Assembly (NCBI RefSeq): GCF_943193045.1 | Contig: NZ_CALPCN010000005.1 | Location: forward strand, 62,001-126,000 | DNA from: Pumilibacter muris | Lineage (GTDB): Bacteria > Bacillota > Clostridia > Christensenellales > Pumilibacteraceae | Direction: 5' to 3' | Length of the DNA: 64,000 nt | Shown here: in pieces, positions 1 to 8,437 of the stretch | Layout: every line of letters begins with the position of its first letter | How positions within the stretch are numbered: position 1 is the stretch's first letter | The notes under the pieces: generated by a model | What the model saw: the letters and a program-made list of their open reading frames with translations, nothing else | What the model was told of the DNA's origin: nothing | The model's database searches: none | Translations under genes and position numbers: made by a program

Positions 1-169
1 ACCCCTTACTGCTCGCGTCTATTCTTCCCGTGAGCTTTTCTGTTTCGGCACCGCCTTTGGCGGCTCTAAACGCGACAGCCTGCTTTTTCGATTTCGCGCA
101 CTTAGGCGAGCGGTTTTTGCCGCCGCTTTTAGCCGTGCCGCTTTTGTTTTTCTTTTTTGCTTTACTCAT
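1..169 (-). CDS. rnr: Ribonuclease R, N-terminal fragment (gene runs off the window)
   Basis: Only the first 56 codons are present, read leftward from ATG at 169. The N-terminus is very rich in Lys, Ser and Gly, followed by LTGRIDASSKG, which fits the start of the first cold-shock domain of RNase II/R enzymes (usual form G-x-[FI]-D-x-x-x-x-G). The gene lies directly downstream of secG, the classic Firmicute order secG-rnr-smpB, and this neighbourhood is the main support. RNase R would be a 3'-5' exoribonuclease for structured RNA and trans-translation. The basic leader is inferred to help RNA binding. A GAGG element lies about 8 nt before ATG. Identification from so short a fragment is tentative. 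Confidence 0.6.
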   Translation of the reverse strand, partial: MSKAKKKNKSGTAKSGGKNRSPKCAKSKKQAVAFRAAKGGAETEKLTGRIDASSKG

Positions 170-197
170 TTTTAAGCCTCTTTTTATCTTTCAATAT

Positions 198-225
198 ATT
201 ATAATACAATTATCGTATTTTTCGA
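198..225 (-). promoter_or_regulatory. Possible promoter for rnr
   Basis: A TATAAT (complement of 198-203) sits about 30 nt upstream of the rnr start, after the secG terminator, so rnr probably has its own promoter. No good -35 hexamer is seen at the usual distance. Confidence 0.35.
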
Positions 226-228
226 TGC

Positions 229-260
229 AAAAATAAAAGAGCGGGAAAAACGCCCGCTCT
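229..260 (-). terminator. Rho-independent terminator of secG
   Basis: Read leftward, an 8-bp stem AGAGCGGG/CCCGCTCT with a 7-nt loop is followed by TTTTATTTTT. It separates secG from rnr. Confidence 0.8.
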
Positions 261-293
261 CGTTATAAAACCGAAATTACCTACTTTCCGCTT

Positions 294-596
294 TTACGCA
301 ACCGGATACACAACAACGGTTACGAAAAACAGAATAGATATAACGAAAAGACATATCGCCAACACAATGGTCAAGCGTTTCATAATCCCTTCGAGCGAAC
401 GTCCTTTATTTTTGGAATAGAAAGTGTCTGACACTTGCCCCGATATTGCGCCCATACCGTCGCCCGTAGAAGGCTGAAACAGCACAACCAAAATCATAGC
501 CAAAGCAAGAACCACCATTGCTATTAAAAGCACCAAACGAATTGTCGGAAATGAGTTACTTACCCAACGGGGCACCGAAAACAAAAAATTCTTCAT
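294..596 (-). CDS. secG: Preprotein translocase subunit SecG
   Basis: This small (100 aa) membrane protein of the SecYEG channel aids protein export. It has two hydrophobic helices (about residues 20-42 and 76-98) joined by a Gly/Ser-rich stretch with FQPSTGDGMGAISG, which resembles the usual SecG loop pattern Q-x-[SG]-x-x-x-G-x-G. I chose ATG at 596 because GGAGG lies 13 nt upstream; an upstream in-frame start at 656 would add a charged tail atypical of SecG. A slightly unusual insertion before the first helix is visible. A terminator follows, and the next gene is rnr, the usual partner. Confidence 0.85.
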   Translation of the reverse strand: MKNFLFSVPRWVSNSFPTIRLVLLIAMVVLALAMILVVLFQPSTGDGMGAISGQVSDTFYSKNKGRSLEGIMKRLTIVLAICLFVISILFFVTVVVYPVA

Positions 597-674
597 GTCG
601 TAAAACCGACCTCCTGAATATGCGCAACGAACGCGAACGCCAAAAAAGCGACGCAATAAAACCGTTACCGAAAT

Positions 675-704
675 ATTATATCATACTACCGCGAAATAAA
701 GCAA
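675..704 (-). promoter_or_regulatory. Promoter of secG
   Basis: Read leftward: TTGCTT, an 18-bp spacer, then TATAAT preceded by TG one base earlier (extended -10). Confidence 0.65.
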
Positions 705-743
705 GCGTTTAAACGCTGTTTTATTTTTCACTTAAAAATTACT

Positions 744-1403
744 TTATTGTTCTTTATAGCGTTTAGGCAGTATTATTTTAGTGCCGGCGCCGTCGAAATC
801 GTAACGGTCGAATTCGAGAACGTCCGCGTCGTGCTCTATAACAGTTTCGTCGTCGAACAGCCGCAAAAAGTTTTCTACTTTGTCTATGTCGAGCTCAGTT
901 CTGCGGGTTTTGAAATGCATGGGAATAACCACGTCGGGCATTATGTGGTCAACATATTCCTTCGCCTGTTCGGCGTCTATAGTGTAGTTGCCGCCTACGG
1001 GAATAAGCAAAATATTAACGGGAATCAACTGCTCGATAAGCTCGGGCGTGCACACCTCGCCTATATCGCCCAAATGGCAAACTGTTACACCGTCGAGCCT
1101 GAATTGATAAATAAGATTTTTTCCGCGCAGGGCCCCCTCTTCGGTGTCGTGGCTCGTAAGCACGCTGTGAATTTTGATTCCGTTCACGTCGAACGTGCCC
1201 GGCTCGTTTATTATAACGGGATTCCCCGAAACTCCCTTAAAGTGGTTATGGTCGCTGTGCCCGTGACTGCTCGTTATAGCGTCGCACGGAAGGCACGCCA
1301 TGTCGTAACCCACCGTCAACGGGTCGAACGGGTCGGTTATTATGCTCGCGCCCGTACTTTCCGTTAAACGGAAAGAGGAATGTCCAAGCCACTGAATTTT
1401 CAT
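744..1403 (-). CDS. Metallo-beta-lactamase-fold hydrolase (UlaG-like)
   Basis: This 219-aa protein starts MKIQWLGHSSF, typical of the UlaG-like (L-ascorbate-6-phosphate lactonase-like) MBL family, and carries the metal motif SSHGHSDHNH (about residues 45-54). Later metal ligands are visible in HLGDIG (about 110) and in PMHFKT (about 162). The fold binds two metals and hydrolyses esters, lactones or phosphodiesters; the substrate here cannot be told. It is cytoplasmic, with no signal peptide. GGAGG lies 5 nt before ATG. Its start overlaps the stop of the DUF1934 gene by 4 bp (ATGA), so the two are translationally coupled. Confidence 0.88.
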   Translation of the reverse strand: MKIQWLGHSSFRLTESTGASIITDPFDPLTVGYDMACLPCDAITSSHGHSDHNHFKGVSGNPVIINEPGTFDVNGIKIHSVLTSHDTEEGALRGKNLIYQFRLDGVTVCHLGDIGEVCTPELIEQLIPVNILLIPVGGNYTIDAEQAKEYVDHIMPDVVIPMHFKTRRTELDIDKVENFLRLFDDETVIEHDADVLEFDRYDFDGAGTKIILPKRYKEQ

Positions 1404-1786
1404 AGTTCCTCCGATTTTTTAGGATAAACGACGTGCAATATTACCGTAGTAGTATCCTCGTTTTTACCGCCGAGCGAATATTTCGCCGACAAATGAACTT
1501 TCCCTTCTCCCGCTTTAAAACGCAATTTCTCAGTAAAAAGCGGAAAAGAAAACTTTTCGGTTTCGAAAACCGTTTCGCACCCTTCCCGAAAAACCGCTCG
1601 GTAGCCGTGCTCGCCTTCGCGCGTCACCGTAACGCCGCCCGCATCGTATTCGAGCGAAAGCGAATATGTATCGGCAACGTAACTTATTCTAACCGAAGAA
1701 TCTTCGAATTCTACGAACCCGTCGGTAAAATATTCTTCGCGTCCGTTTTGCAACGTAACGAAAGCAATGGTTGCGGAAACCCTCAT
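1400..1786 (-). CDS. DUF1934 (YwiB-like) beta-barrel protein
   Basis: This 128-aa soluble protein is made of alternating beta-strand-like segments and ends in VHLSAKYSLGGKNEDTTTVILHV-type sequence. It resembles the DUF1934/YwiB calycin-like family of Firmicutes, whose function is unknown. It is the first gene of a two-gene operon with the MBL hydrolase (4-bp overlap). The ribosome site is weak (AAGG, 13 nt from ATG). Assignment rests on overall pattern and length. Confidence 0.65.
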   Translation of the reverse strand: MRVSATIAFVTLQNGREEYFTDGFVEFEDSSVRISYVADTYSLSLEYDAGGVTVTREGEHGYRAVFREGCETVFETEKFSFPLFTEKLRFKAGEGKVHLSAKYSLGGKNEDTTTVILHVVYPKKSEEL

Positions 1787-1857
1787 AAAGCTGTTGTAAC
1801 CTTATAATGTTGAAATACGACGCGAAAACGCCGTTGCGAACAAGCGTTTTCACATGT

Positions 1858-1886
1858 ATTATACCTTAAACTTGCAAAATAGTCAA
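1858..1886 (-). promoter_or_regulatory. Promoter of the DUF1934-MBL operon
   Basis: Read leftward: TTGACT, 17 bp, TATAAT. It is divergent from spoVT. The roughly 70-nt leader contains an inverted repeat (GAAAACGC ... GCGTTTTC, about 1823-1849). Confidence 0.75.
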
Positions 1887-1977
1887 TTAAAACCCCTCAA
1901 CTATAACGGCTTTTACATATTTTATGCTTCCATTCGACATGCTAATGAAAACAAAACATTCAAAAAGGAGAAATCAA

Positions 1978-2499
1978 ATGGAAGAAACGGGTATTATCCG
2001 CAGGTTGGACGCGCTCGGCAGAATAGTAATACCGCGCGAATTCAGAAAGCTTAACAGAATAGAGGTTGGCGACCCCTTAGAAATGCGCGCGCTTTCAAGC
2101 GGCGAAATTCTTATTCGCAAAGTAGACCTCTCGGCTCAACTCAAAAGCGTGGGAGCAATCGCGCTTTCGGTACTTTCCGAACACACCGACAAACCGCTCG
2201 GCGTTTGCTCGAACGAAGAATGGCTCGAATTTTCGGGTTCGGGAAAACACGAACTCACGGGCGAAGAACTCTCGGAAGAAGCGAAAGCCGCCGCGCTCGA
2301 ACAAAAAAGCAGCGTGCTTTTGTGCAGTGACGCGGGCATAAAATTCCGCAGCAAATTCGCCGCTTTCTACCCCGTGTTCGGCGAAACGGGAGTTTTCGGC
2401 GCGCTTGTGCTTTTCACCGACGAAGAGCCCGACCAAACGGAAAAGGCTTTAATGAAAACCGCCGCACGCTTCACGGGAAAAAGCATGCAAAAATTTTAA
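1978..2499 (+). CDS. spoVT: Stage V sporulation protein T, AbrB-type transcription factor
   Basis: This 173-aa protein starts MEETGIIRRLDALGRIVIPR, a clear AbrB/SpoVT swapped-hairpin DNA-binding domain (residues 1-45), followed by a GAF-like C-terminal domain (about 55-173). Length and domain order match Bacillus and Clostridium SpoVT, a forespore regulator of spore coat, germination and sigma-G genes. I chose ATG at 1978, with AAGGAG 8 nt upstream, over the in-frame ATG at 1924. A strong terminator follows. No confident sigma-G promoter was found. Confidence 0.92.
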   Translation: MEETGIIRRLDALGRIVIPREFRKLNRIEVGDPLEMRALSSGEILIRKVDLSAQLKSVGAIALSVLSEHTDKPLGVCSNEEWLEFSGSGKHELTGEELSEEAKAAALEQKSSVLLCSDAGIKFRSKFAAFYPVFGETGVFGALVLFTDEEPDQTEKALMKTAARFTGKSMQKF

Positions 2500-2530
2500 T
2501 TGTTTTTGACCGATATAGCTCAATATAGAA

Positions 2531-2572
2531 AACGCTATGCGATTTTTATAAATTTTCGCATAGCGTTTTTTA
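2531..2572. terminator. Bidirectional terminator between spoVT and the protease gene
   Basis: A 12-bp perfect stem AACGCTATGCGA/TCGCATAGCGTT with A-rich left and T-rich right flanks can stop transcripts from both sides. Confidence 0.85.
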
Positions 2573-2594
2573 TTACTATATTAAATATATTTTT

Positions 2595-4310
2595 CTACCC
2601 GAAATCGCCTTCGTCATTTGCAACCGAACTAATCGTAGAACGCGCGTTTTTTTGAAGCGATAAATGCATACTTCCGTCACTGTATGTAGCTGAACCGCTA
2701 AAATTAGGATTATAAATTGTAATCTTACCGGTGGTATAACTTCTATGTAAAGTAAAAGTATGCGTTAAGTTTTGTGTGGAATAGCTCATTCCGTTTATAG
2801 TCCAACGAACAAAAACATGACCGCTATCCGGTGTTCCATACAATGTAACAGGTTGCCCGCTTGTAATTCTTACCGTCCGCGTAGGCAAATATCCGTTCCC
2901 TATGCTAATGACTTCATATGTATAGTCAACCGATAGCAATTTCCAATTTGCGTAAAGAGTTCCGTCGCCCGATTTTTTCCAACCGTTATTTGTGCTTACA
3001 GGTTCTAAACTATAAAAATTTTCATCAAGTTGTTTTACAGCGCTTTTAACATAGCAAATCCCTTTCCCGTTTGGCTCCGAATAATATCCGTCAAATTCAT
3101 AATGGGTTCGCGACGGCGCATAACTTGCTTGTACTTGCGCCCCATATAATACTGTAGTTTCATCTTTCATTCCGCCATAACCGATATCTAACGTTATTTT
3201 ATATTCGGTAGGATTTTCAACCACTTTATAACATTTTGTACATTTATACCACCGTCGACTACGATGAGATACCATAAGTTCATAATTATGCGCGCAAGTT
3301 GATGCTGTAGCCATAAGTTCACTACCGGATATGATTGTTGAGCGACTATCTACAATATCACAATAAAAACACAAATGAACATATTTTCCGTCTCTTATGA
3401 CAAACCTATCAAATCTATGTTCCGTATGCCTGTTACTCATTACAGCTATGCCCTGTATATCTTGATATTTGATAGCTTTATCTAACGTAGCCGTAGTCGT
3501 ACCTCTTGAATATCCCATTAAAACTTCATGAGTTCCGGAAATAATTGAAGAATGCGAATCCAAATCATGTAAGCCAAGTAAATGCCCAAACTCATGAACA
3601 GGTGTGTCAACATTCATAGAAGAAGCAGACACTTCGATTTTGGGCGATGTTTTTGAGGGATAAAATAAACCGGCATAATCAGATATATCTTCTCTGCTTA
3701 CCACTACAACAGGCAAACCGTTAATTTTATTTGTGTGATTTACTTCATACAAATTTACAATTTGACCCGTTCCGTCATGCATAACAGCATCATTCCAAAG
3801 TTCGGCTTGAGCTCTAATATTATTTGCAAGTGTCGACGTCATAGTGGATGTATTTATATAATACGGAATATTATGAGAACCGTATGTATACGAATATCCG
3901 CTGTAATTACAACAACCGGTAGACAAAAACAGCGAATTATATCCGTTTTCTCTTCCGCGCCCATGCGCTGATGAAATAGAATTGCATGTATTTCTATTGG
4001 ATACTGAAGCATTCAATGGTTGAATCGTGTTTTGATTTTCTTGAAAATAACGTTCTTCAACATTACAAAAACCTTGTTTCCCATAAACGATATCATGAAA
4101 TTGACTAATATGTTCTATTTTGTTTTCCGAATATTGATTATCACATTCATGCGCTATTTTTTTTAAATATATATTACCTTGTATGTGTTCATTATCATAA
4201 TTTATACTTTCTGTTGCTGCTTTTTTAGATAAAGACACAGTAATAGCTAATGAAGAGAGTATAAATATAACGACTAACGCAGCGAAAACTTTTCTTACAG
4301 TTATTCTCAT
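2595..4310 (-). CDS. Secreted matrixin-like zinc metalloprotease with InlB-type repeat
   Basis: The product (571 aa from ATG at 4310) has an N-terminal signal or anchor helix (about residues 8-26) and a metzincin zinc site HEFGHLLGLHD (about 239-249) with a downstream VLMGY Met-turn. Next comes a Cys/His-rich stretch (CFYCD ... CAHNYELM ... WYKCTKCY, about 315-360), like the CxxC segments of clostridial surface proteins. An InlB B-repeat/listeria-bacteroides-type module follows (about 370-460), then a beta-rich tail. Known family role: extracellular protein cleavage; the target is unknown. GGGAG lies 8 nt before ATG 4310, better placed than the ATG at 4334. The region is visibly richer in A+T than its neighbours, suggesting acquisition. 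It is second in an operon, 31 bp after the lipoprotein gene. Confidence 0.8.
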   Translation of the reverse strand: MRITVRKVFAALVVIFILSSLAITVSLSKKAATESINYDNEHIQGNIYLKKIAHECDNQYSENKIEHISQFHDIVYGKQGFCNVEERYFQENQNTIQPLNASVSNRNTCNSISSAHGRGRENGYNSLFLSTGCCNYSGYSYTYGSHNIPYYINTSTMTSTLANNIRAQAELWNDAVMHDGTGQIVNLYEVNHTNKINGLPVVVVSREDISDYAGLFYPSKTSPKIEVSASSMNVDTPVHEFGHLLGLHDLDSHSSIISGTHEVLMGYSRGTTTATLDKAIKYQDIQGIAVMSNRHTEHRFDRFVIRDGKYVHLCFYCDIVDSRSTIISGSELMATASTCAHNYELMVSHRSRRWYKCTKCYKVVENPTEYKITLDIGYGGMKDETTVLYGAQVQASYAPSRTHYEFDGYYSEPNGKGICYVKSAVKQLDENFYSLEPVSTNNGWKKSGDGTLYANWKLLSVDYTYEVISIGNGYLPTRTVRITSGQPVTLYGTPDSGHVFVRWTINGMSYSTQNLTHTFTLHRSYTTGKITIYNPNFSGSATYSDGSMHLSLQKNARSTISSVANDEGDFG

Positions 4311-4341
4311 TTTCATTTCTCCCATTGTCGACATTTAATAT

Positions 4342-4815
4342 TCACTGAACTGTCAAGACTTTTGTGTATGCTTCGCAATAATTTAGAAACCTCACACCTC
4401 CTATAATTTTTTCCTCCTCGAAAACATAGTCATAACGCAGTAAGTCATCGGAAACCTTAGCCACAATACAATTACCATATGTACCATAATAACACAAAAT
4501 TTTTACGTTTTCCTCCGTAGCTTCCGGCACTTTCTCTTTAAGCCAATTATTTAAATATGTTTGTTTTATACCCATTTCAATTTCTTTACTAAGCGGCTTT
4601 TTAGGATTTGGCTCAAACTCTTCGCCAATGTCTCCGTCATTATAATAATACGCGATGCTCTTTAAATCCTTTTGCTTAAGCCAACCGTTATCAAAAGATT
4701 CTTGCAAAGTATAGAACTTGTCGGACACGTTCAACAAGGTTTCTTCTGACTCTCCGCAACCCATACAGAACAAACCCAAAATAAGCGCCATTCCTATTAC
4801 TAAAAACCTTTTCAT
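4342..4815 (-). CDS. Small lipoprotein of unknown function
   Basis: This 157-aa protein has a signal sequence (MKRFLVIGMALILGLF) ending at CMGC, a likely though imperfect lipobox with Cys at residue 20. The mature part is acidic and shows no family I recognise. AAGGGGTG lies 4 nt before ATG. It is the first gene of the operon with the matrixin-like protease, so it may be a cell-surface partner or inhibitor of that protease (inference). Base composition is A+T-rich like the protease gene. Confidence 0.7.
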   Translation of the reverse strand: MKRFLVIGMALILGLFCMGCGESEETLLNVSDKFYTLQESFDNGWLKQKDLKSIAYYYNDGDIGEEFEPNPKKPLSKEIEMGIKQTYLNNWLKEKVPEATEENVKILCYYGTYGNCIVAKVSDDLLRYDYVFEEEKIIGGVRFLNYCEAYTKVLTVQ

Positions 4816-4834
4816 AAAACACCCCTTAAAAATT

Positions 4835-4882
4835 AAATAATAAAAGGCGTAACAAATTTCATGATACGAAATTCATTACGCC
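4835..4882 (-). terminator. Leader hairpin upstream of the lipoprotein-protease operon (attenuator or guaA terminator)
   Basis: Read leftward: GGCGTAA (4882-4876) pairs with TTACGCC (4852-4846), with an inner AATTTC/GAAATT stem, followed by TTTTATTATTTAATTTTT. It lies between the operon promoter and the first gene, so it could attenuate the operon. It could also simply stop guaA readthrough. Confidence 0.65.
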
Positions 4883-4896
4883 GCAAAATAAACCAT
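4876..4896 (-). CDS. Putative leader peptide MVYFAA
   Basis: A six-codon ORF with AAGGAGGG placed 9 nt upstream. Its stop codon lies in the 5' arm of the hairpin at 4846-4882, the arrangement expected of a ribosome-dependent attenuator. Too short to support by composition; it rests on ribosome-site quality and position. Confidence 0.4.
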   Translation of the reverse strand: MVYFAA

Positions 4897-4962
4897 TGGA
4901 ATAGCCCTCCTTATTGTCTTTACACACGGAAGAGACTGTTACACAACATTATTTACTCTTTA

Positions 4963-4991
4963 ATTATATTACAGTTTTTGTATTTTGTCAA
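4963..4991 (-). promoter_or_regulatory. Consensus promoter of the lipoprotein-protease operon
   Basis: Read leftward: TTGACA, exactly 17 bp, TATAAT, a full sigma-A consensus. Transcription would begin near 4956, leaving a leader of about 140 nt before the lipoprotein ATG. Confidence 0.85.
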
Positions 4992-5018
4992 TACCTTTTT
5001 TATTCTAAAATCTTAATA

Positions 5019-6545
5019 TTACTCCCATTCGATTGTTGCGGGGGGTTTGCTCGTTATATCGTATACTATGCGGTTGATATGCTTAACCTCGTTTACTATT
5101 CGGGTGGATATTTTTTCGAGCACGTCGAACGGAATACGCGCCCAGTCCGCCGTCATGCCGTCTACGCTCGTTACGCCGCGCAAAGCAAGGGTGTAGTCGT
5201 AAGTTCTTTCGTCGCCCATAACGCCAACGCTGCGCGCGCCGGTGAGCACAGCGAAATATTGCCATATTTCACGGTCGAGTTTCGCTTTTGCGATTTCGTC
5301 GCGGAACACATAATCGGCGTCGCGCAAAATTTCGAGTTTGTCTTCGGTTATGTCGCCTATTATGCGGATTGCAAGACCGGGACCCGGAAACGGCTGACGC
5401 ATAACTATGTTTTCGGGGAGTCCGAGCTCGAAGCCCACTTTGCGCACCTCGTCTTTAAATAAGTCGCGAAGCGGCTCGACGATTTCTTTAAAGTCCACCA
5501 CGTCGGGAAGTCCGCCCACATTGTGGTGGCTCTTTATTGTCGCGCTTCCGCCGAGTCCCGATTCGATAACGTCGGGATATATCGTGCCTTGAACGAGGTA
5601 GTCCACTTTTCCTATTTTCTTAGCCTCTTCTTCGAACACGCGAATAAATTCCGCGCCTATGATTTTGCGCTTTTTCTCGGGCTCGGTTACGCCCTTTAAA
5701 AGCGAAAGGAACCGTTTGCTCGCGTCGGCGCGAATAAGGTTCATTCCCATTTCGTCCTTGAACACGCGCATAACTTCTTCCGACTCATACTTTCTGAGTA
5801 GCCCGTGGTCTACGAAAATGCAAATAAGGTTGGGACAAGCTCTGTGTATTAAAGTTGCGGCAACGGCGCTATCTACCCCGCCCGAAAGAGCGCAAAGAAC
5901 TTTTTTGTCTCCTATGCGAGCTTTAAGGTCGGCAACTGCGGTTTTAACGAAGTCGGACATAACCCAGTCGCCTTTCGCTCCGCAAACCGAATACAAAAAG
6001 TTGCGCAAAATTTCGGTGCCGTATTTGGTGTGCATAACTTCGGGATGGAATTGCACGCCGTACATTTTTTTGCTCTCGCTTTCAATAGCCACTATGGGGC
6101 ATGTGCTTGTGCTCGCGGTAGCTTTAAAACCGTCGGGAAGTTTTTCCACATAGTCGGTATGGCTCATCCAACAGTCGCTTTCGGCAGGCACTCCCTTAAA
6201 TAGCTTGCCGCCATTGTGGGTAAAAGACTGTTTGCCGTATTCGCGCGGTCCCGTTGCCACCTTGCCGCCGAATTGAATCGCCATAAGTTGATAGCCGTAG
6301 CAAATTCCGAGAACAGGTATTCCGAGTTCGAAAACTTCGGGCGAGGGCTTGGGCGCAGACTCGGCATACGAGCTGTTAGGGCCGCCTGTGAAAATAATGC
6401 CGATAGGGTTGTAAGATTTTATTTTTTCGATAGATATATTATAGGGCAACAGTTCGCAATACACGCTTTGTTCGCGCACTCTGCGCGCAATAAGTTGATT
6501 ATACTGCCCGCCGAAATCAAGCACTAAAACAGTCTGCTTTTTCAT
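5019..6545 (-). CDS. guaA: GMP synthase (glutamine-hydrolysing)
   Basis: This 508-aa enzyme converts XMP, ATP and glutamine to GMP. The N-terminal class I amidotransferase domain (1-190) has the nucleophile loop LGICYGYQ (Cys about 83) and FHPEV (His about 166). The ATP-pyrophosphatase domain has the PP-loop [12 protein letters not shown] (about 220). The C-terminal dimerisation domain ends in the conserved [10 protein letters not shown]. Full length and well conserved. AGAGG lies 8 nt before ATG. It is monocistronic, divergent from leuA, and I see no purine riboswitch in the short leader. Confidence 0.97.
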   Translation of the reverse strand: MKKQTVLVLDFGGQYNQLIARRVREQSVYCELLPYNISIEKIKSYNPIGIIFTGGPNSSYAESAPKPSPEVFELGIPVLGICYGYQLMAIQFGGKVATGPREYGKQSFTHNGGKLFKGVPAESDCWMSHTDYVEKLPDGFKATASTSTCPIVAIESESKKMYGVQFHPEVMHTKYGTEILRNFLYSVCGAKGDWVMSDFVKTAVADLKARIGDKKVLCALSGGVDSAVAATLIHRACPNLICIFVDHGLLRKYESEEVMRVFKDEMGMNLIRADASKRFLSLLKGVTEPEKKRKIIGAEFIRVFEEEAKKIGKVDYLVQGTIYPDVIESGLGGSATIKSHHNVGGLPDVVDFKEIVEPLRDLFKDEVRKVGFELGLPENIVMRQPFPGPGLAIRIIGDITEDKLEILRDADYVFRDEIAKAKLDREIWQYFAVLTGARSVGVMGDERTYDYTLALRGVTSVDGMTADWARIPFDVLEKISTRIVNEVKHINRIVYDITSKPPATIEWE

Positions 6546-6599
6546 TTGAATAACCTCTCGCTGAAATATTAGGCATAATATGTATGTCCGTACCGTAAG

Positions 6600-6628
6600 A
6601 GTATATCATATCGGCGATTTTTTGACAA
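6600..6628 (-). promoter_or_regulatory. Promoter of guaA
   Basis: Read leftward: TTGTCA, 17 bp, TATACT. The -10 is about 55 nt upstream of the guaA ATG. Confidence 0.7.
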
Positions 6629-6648
6629 ATAATTTAGCCCCCTTTCGC

Positions 6649-6677
6649 TTGACAATATTTGCGTTATAATGTAAAAT
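6649..6677 (+). promoter_or_regulatory. Promoter of leuA
   Basis: TTGACA, 17 bp, TAAAAT. Transcription starts near 6685, leaving only about 20 nt of leader, so no T-box or leader-peptide control is likely. Confidence 0.75.
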
Positions 6678-6703
6678 AGCGCAAAACAAGGAGCACCCGA
6701 ATT

Positions 6704-8371
6704 ATGGATATTAAAAAGTATGCGCGCGGCTACTTTATGCCGCCCACAGAATCGCTCGAATGGACTAAGCGCGAACATATTGAGAGAGCGCCCGCATGGT
6801 GTAGCGTAGACTTGCGCGACGGCAATCAAGCGCTTATAAATCCCATGAGTTTAGACGAAAAAATCGAGTTTTTCGGACTCCTTGTGAAAGTGGGTTTTAA
6901 AGAAATAGAAATAGGTTTTCCTGCGGCAAGCGAAACCGAATATGCGTTTTGCCGCAAACTTATAGACGACGGACTCATTCCCGACGACGTTACCATTCAA
7001 GTTCTTACGCAAGCGCGCGAGCACATTATAAAGAAAACGTTCGAGGCAATAAAAGGCGCGAAAAAAGCTATTGTGCACCTATACAATTCCACAAGCGTAG
7101 CGCAACGCGAACAGGTTTTTAAAAAGAGCAAACAGGAAATTAAAAAAATCGCCGTAGAGGGAGCGTCGCTTTTAAAAAAGCTTGCCGACGAAACCGACGG
7201 AAACTTTTTATTCGAATATTCTCCCGAAAGTTTTACGGGCACCGAACCCGAATATGCGCTCGAAGTGTGCAATGCGGTTTTAGACGTATTCCAACCCGAG
7301 CCAAACAAAAAAGTAATTATAAATCTTCCCGTAACGGTTGAAATGAGCTTGCCTCACGTTTATGCGAGTCAGGTTGAATATATGTCTAAAAATCTGCGTT
7401 CCCGCGAAAACGTTATACTCTCTTTGCACCCGCACAACGACAGAGGCACCGCCGTTGCCGACACCGAACTCGGACTTTTGGCGGGCGGCGACAGAGTGGA
7501 AGGCACGCTGTTCGGTAACGGCGAACGCACGGGCAACGTTGACATTATAACGCTCGGCATGAACATGGCTATGCACGGAATTGAGCCCGAGCTCGATTTT
7601 TCCGCTCTTCCCGAGTTGGTCGAAGCATACGAACGGCTCAGCGGCATGACGGTCAACCCGCGCCAACCGTATTCGGGCGCTCTGGTTTTTACCGCGTTTT
7701 CGGGCTCTCATCAAGACGCGATTGCAAAAGGGCTTGCCTGCCGCGAAAAAGCGAAAGGCGGAATATGGAGCGTTCCGTATTTGCCGGTAGACCCCTTAGA
7801 CGTGGGGCGCAATTACGACGCCGACGTAATCCGCATAAACTCCCAAAGCGGCAAGGGCGGCATAGGATATATTCTCGAACAAAAATATGGCTTTTCGCTC
7901 CCCGTAGCCATGCGCGAAAACGTTGGCTACAAAATTAAAGATGCGTCCGACAAATTACACCGAGAACTTTCAAACGACGAAGTGCGCGACGTATTCTTGC
8001 GCGAATACGCAAACGTTCTCTCCCCCGTCGAATTAGTGGATTTTACTTTCGGAAAAGAAGAAGGAAACGTGCAAATATCCATGCGCATATTGCATCATGG
8101 CAAAGCGCTTTCTATAAGCGGAACGGGCAACGGGCAGCTCGACGCCGCCGCAAACGCCCTTAAAGACGCTTTAAAGCTCGGTTTTTCAATTACGACTTAC
8201 ACCGAGCACGCGCTCGAAAGCGGTTCCGCGTCGCGCGCCTGCGCCTATGTGGGCATATCTACGCTCGGCGGCAAACCTTGTTTCGGCGCGGGTATAGACA
8301 CCGATATTATGTCGGCTTCGATTAAAGCGCTTATAAGCGCAATAAATATTCAAAACGCAAGAACCCTTTGA
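6704..8371 (+). CDS. leuA: 2-isopropylmalate synthase (long, yeast/actinobacterial-type LeuA)
   Basis: This 555-aa enzyme makes 2-isopropylmalate from acetyl-CoA and 2-ketoisovalerate, the first step of leucine synthesis. The DRE-TIM barrel has the substrate/metal motif DLRDGNQ (about residue 37), and the HPHND metal motif appears near 243. The C-terminal LeuA_dimer regulatory domain (about 420-550), with GNGQLDAAANAL, is the leucine feedback site in the family. The MPPTESLEWTKREHIERAPAW-type start marks the LeuA2 branch rather than the 510-aa enterobacterial type. AAGGAG lies 10 nt before ATG. It stands alone, without leuBCD, between its promoter and a strong terminator. Confidence 0.95.
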   Translation: MDIKKYARGYFMPPTESLEWTKREHIERAPAWCSVDLRDGNQALINPMSLDEKIEFFGLLVKVGFKEIEIGFPAASETEYAFCRKLIDDGLIPDDVTIQVLTQAREHIIKKTFEAIKGAKKAIVHLYNSTSVAQREQVFKKSKQEIKKIAVEGASLLKKLADETDGNFLFEYSPESFTGTEPEYALEVCNAVLDVFQPEPNKKVIINLPVTVEMSLPHVYASQVEYMSKNLRSRENVILSLHPHNDRGTAVADTELGLLAGGDRVEGTLFGNGERTGNVDIITLGMNMAMHGIEPELDFSALPELVEAYERLSGMTVNPRQPYSGALVFTAFSGSHQDAIAKGLACREKAKGGIWSVPYLPVDPLDVGRNYDADVIRINSQSGKGGIGYILEQKYGFSLPVAMRENVGYKIKDASDKLHRELSNDEVRDVFLREYANVLSPVELVDFTFGKEEGNVQISMRILHHGKALSISGTGNGQLDAAANALKDALKLGFSITTYTEHALESGSASRACAYVGISTLGGKPCFGAGIDTDIMSASIKALISAINIQNARTL

Positions 8372-8395
8372 TTTGAAAAGTAAAAAACGCATACA

Positions 8396-8434
8396 AAAAC
8401 GCCGCCCGAATTTTTTTATCGGGCGGCGTTTTTA
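8396..8434. terminator. Bidirectional terminator between leuA and the DUF898 gene
   Basis: Stem AACGCCGCCCGA/TCGGGCGGCGTT (12 bp) with T-rich loop, T-run to the right and A-run to the left. Confidence 0.88.
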
Positions 8435-8437
8435 ACC

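Noticed and set aside
5036-5046. G6 run in guaA as a further contingency tract
   Set aside because: Encodes conserved Pro-Pro in [10 protein letters not shown]; six bases is short and the frame is intact.
6546-6600. Purine riboswitch before guaA
   Set aside because: Leader of about 50 nt lacks the three-way junction pattern.
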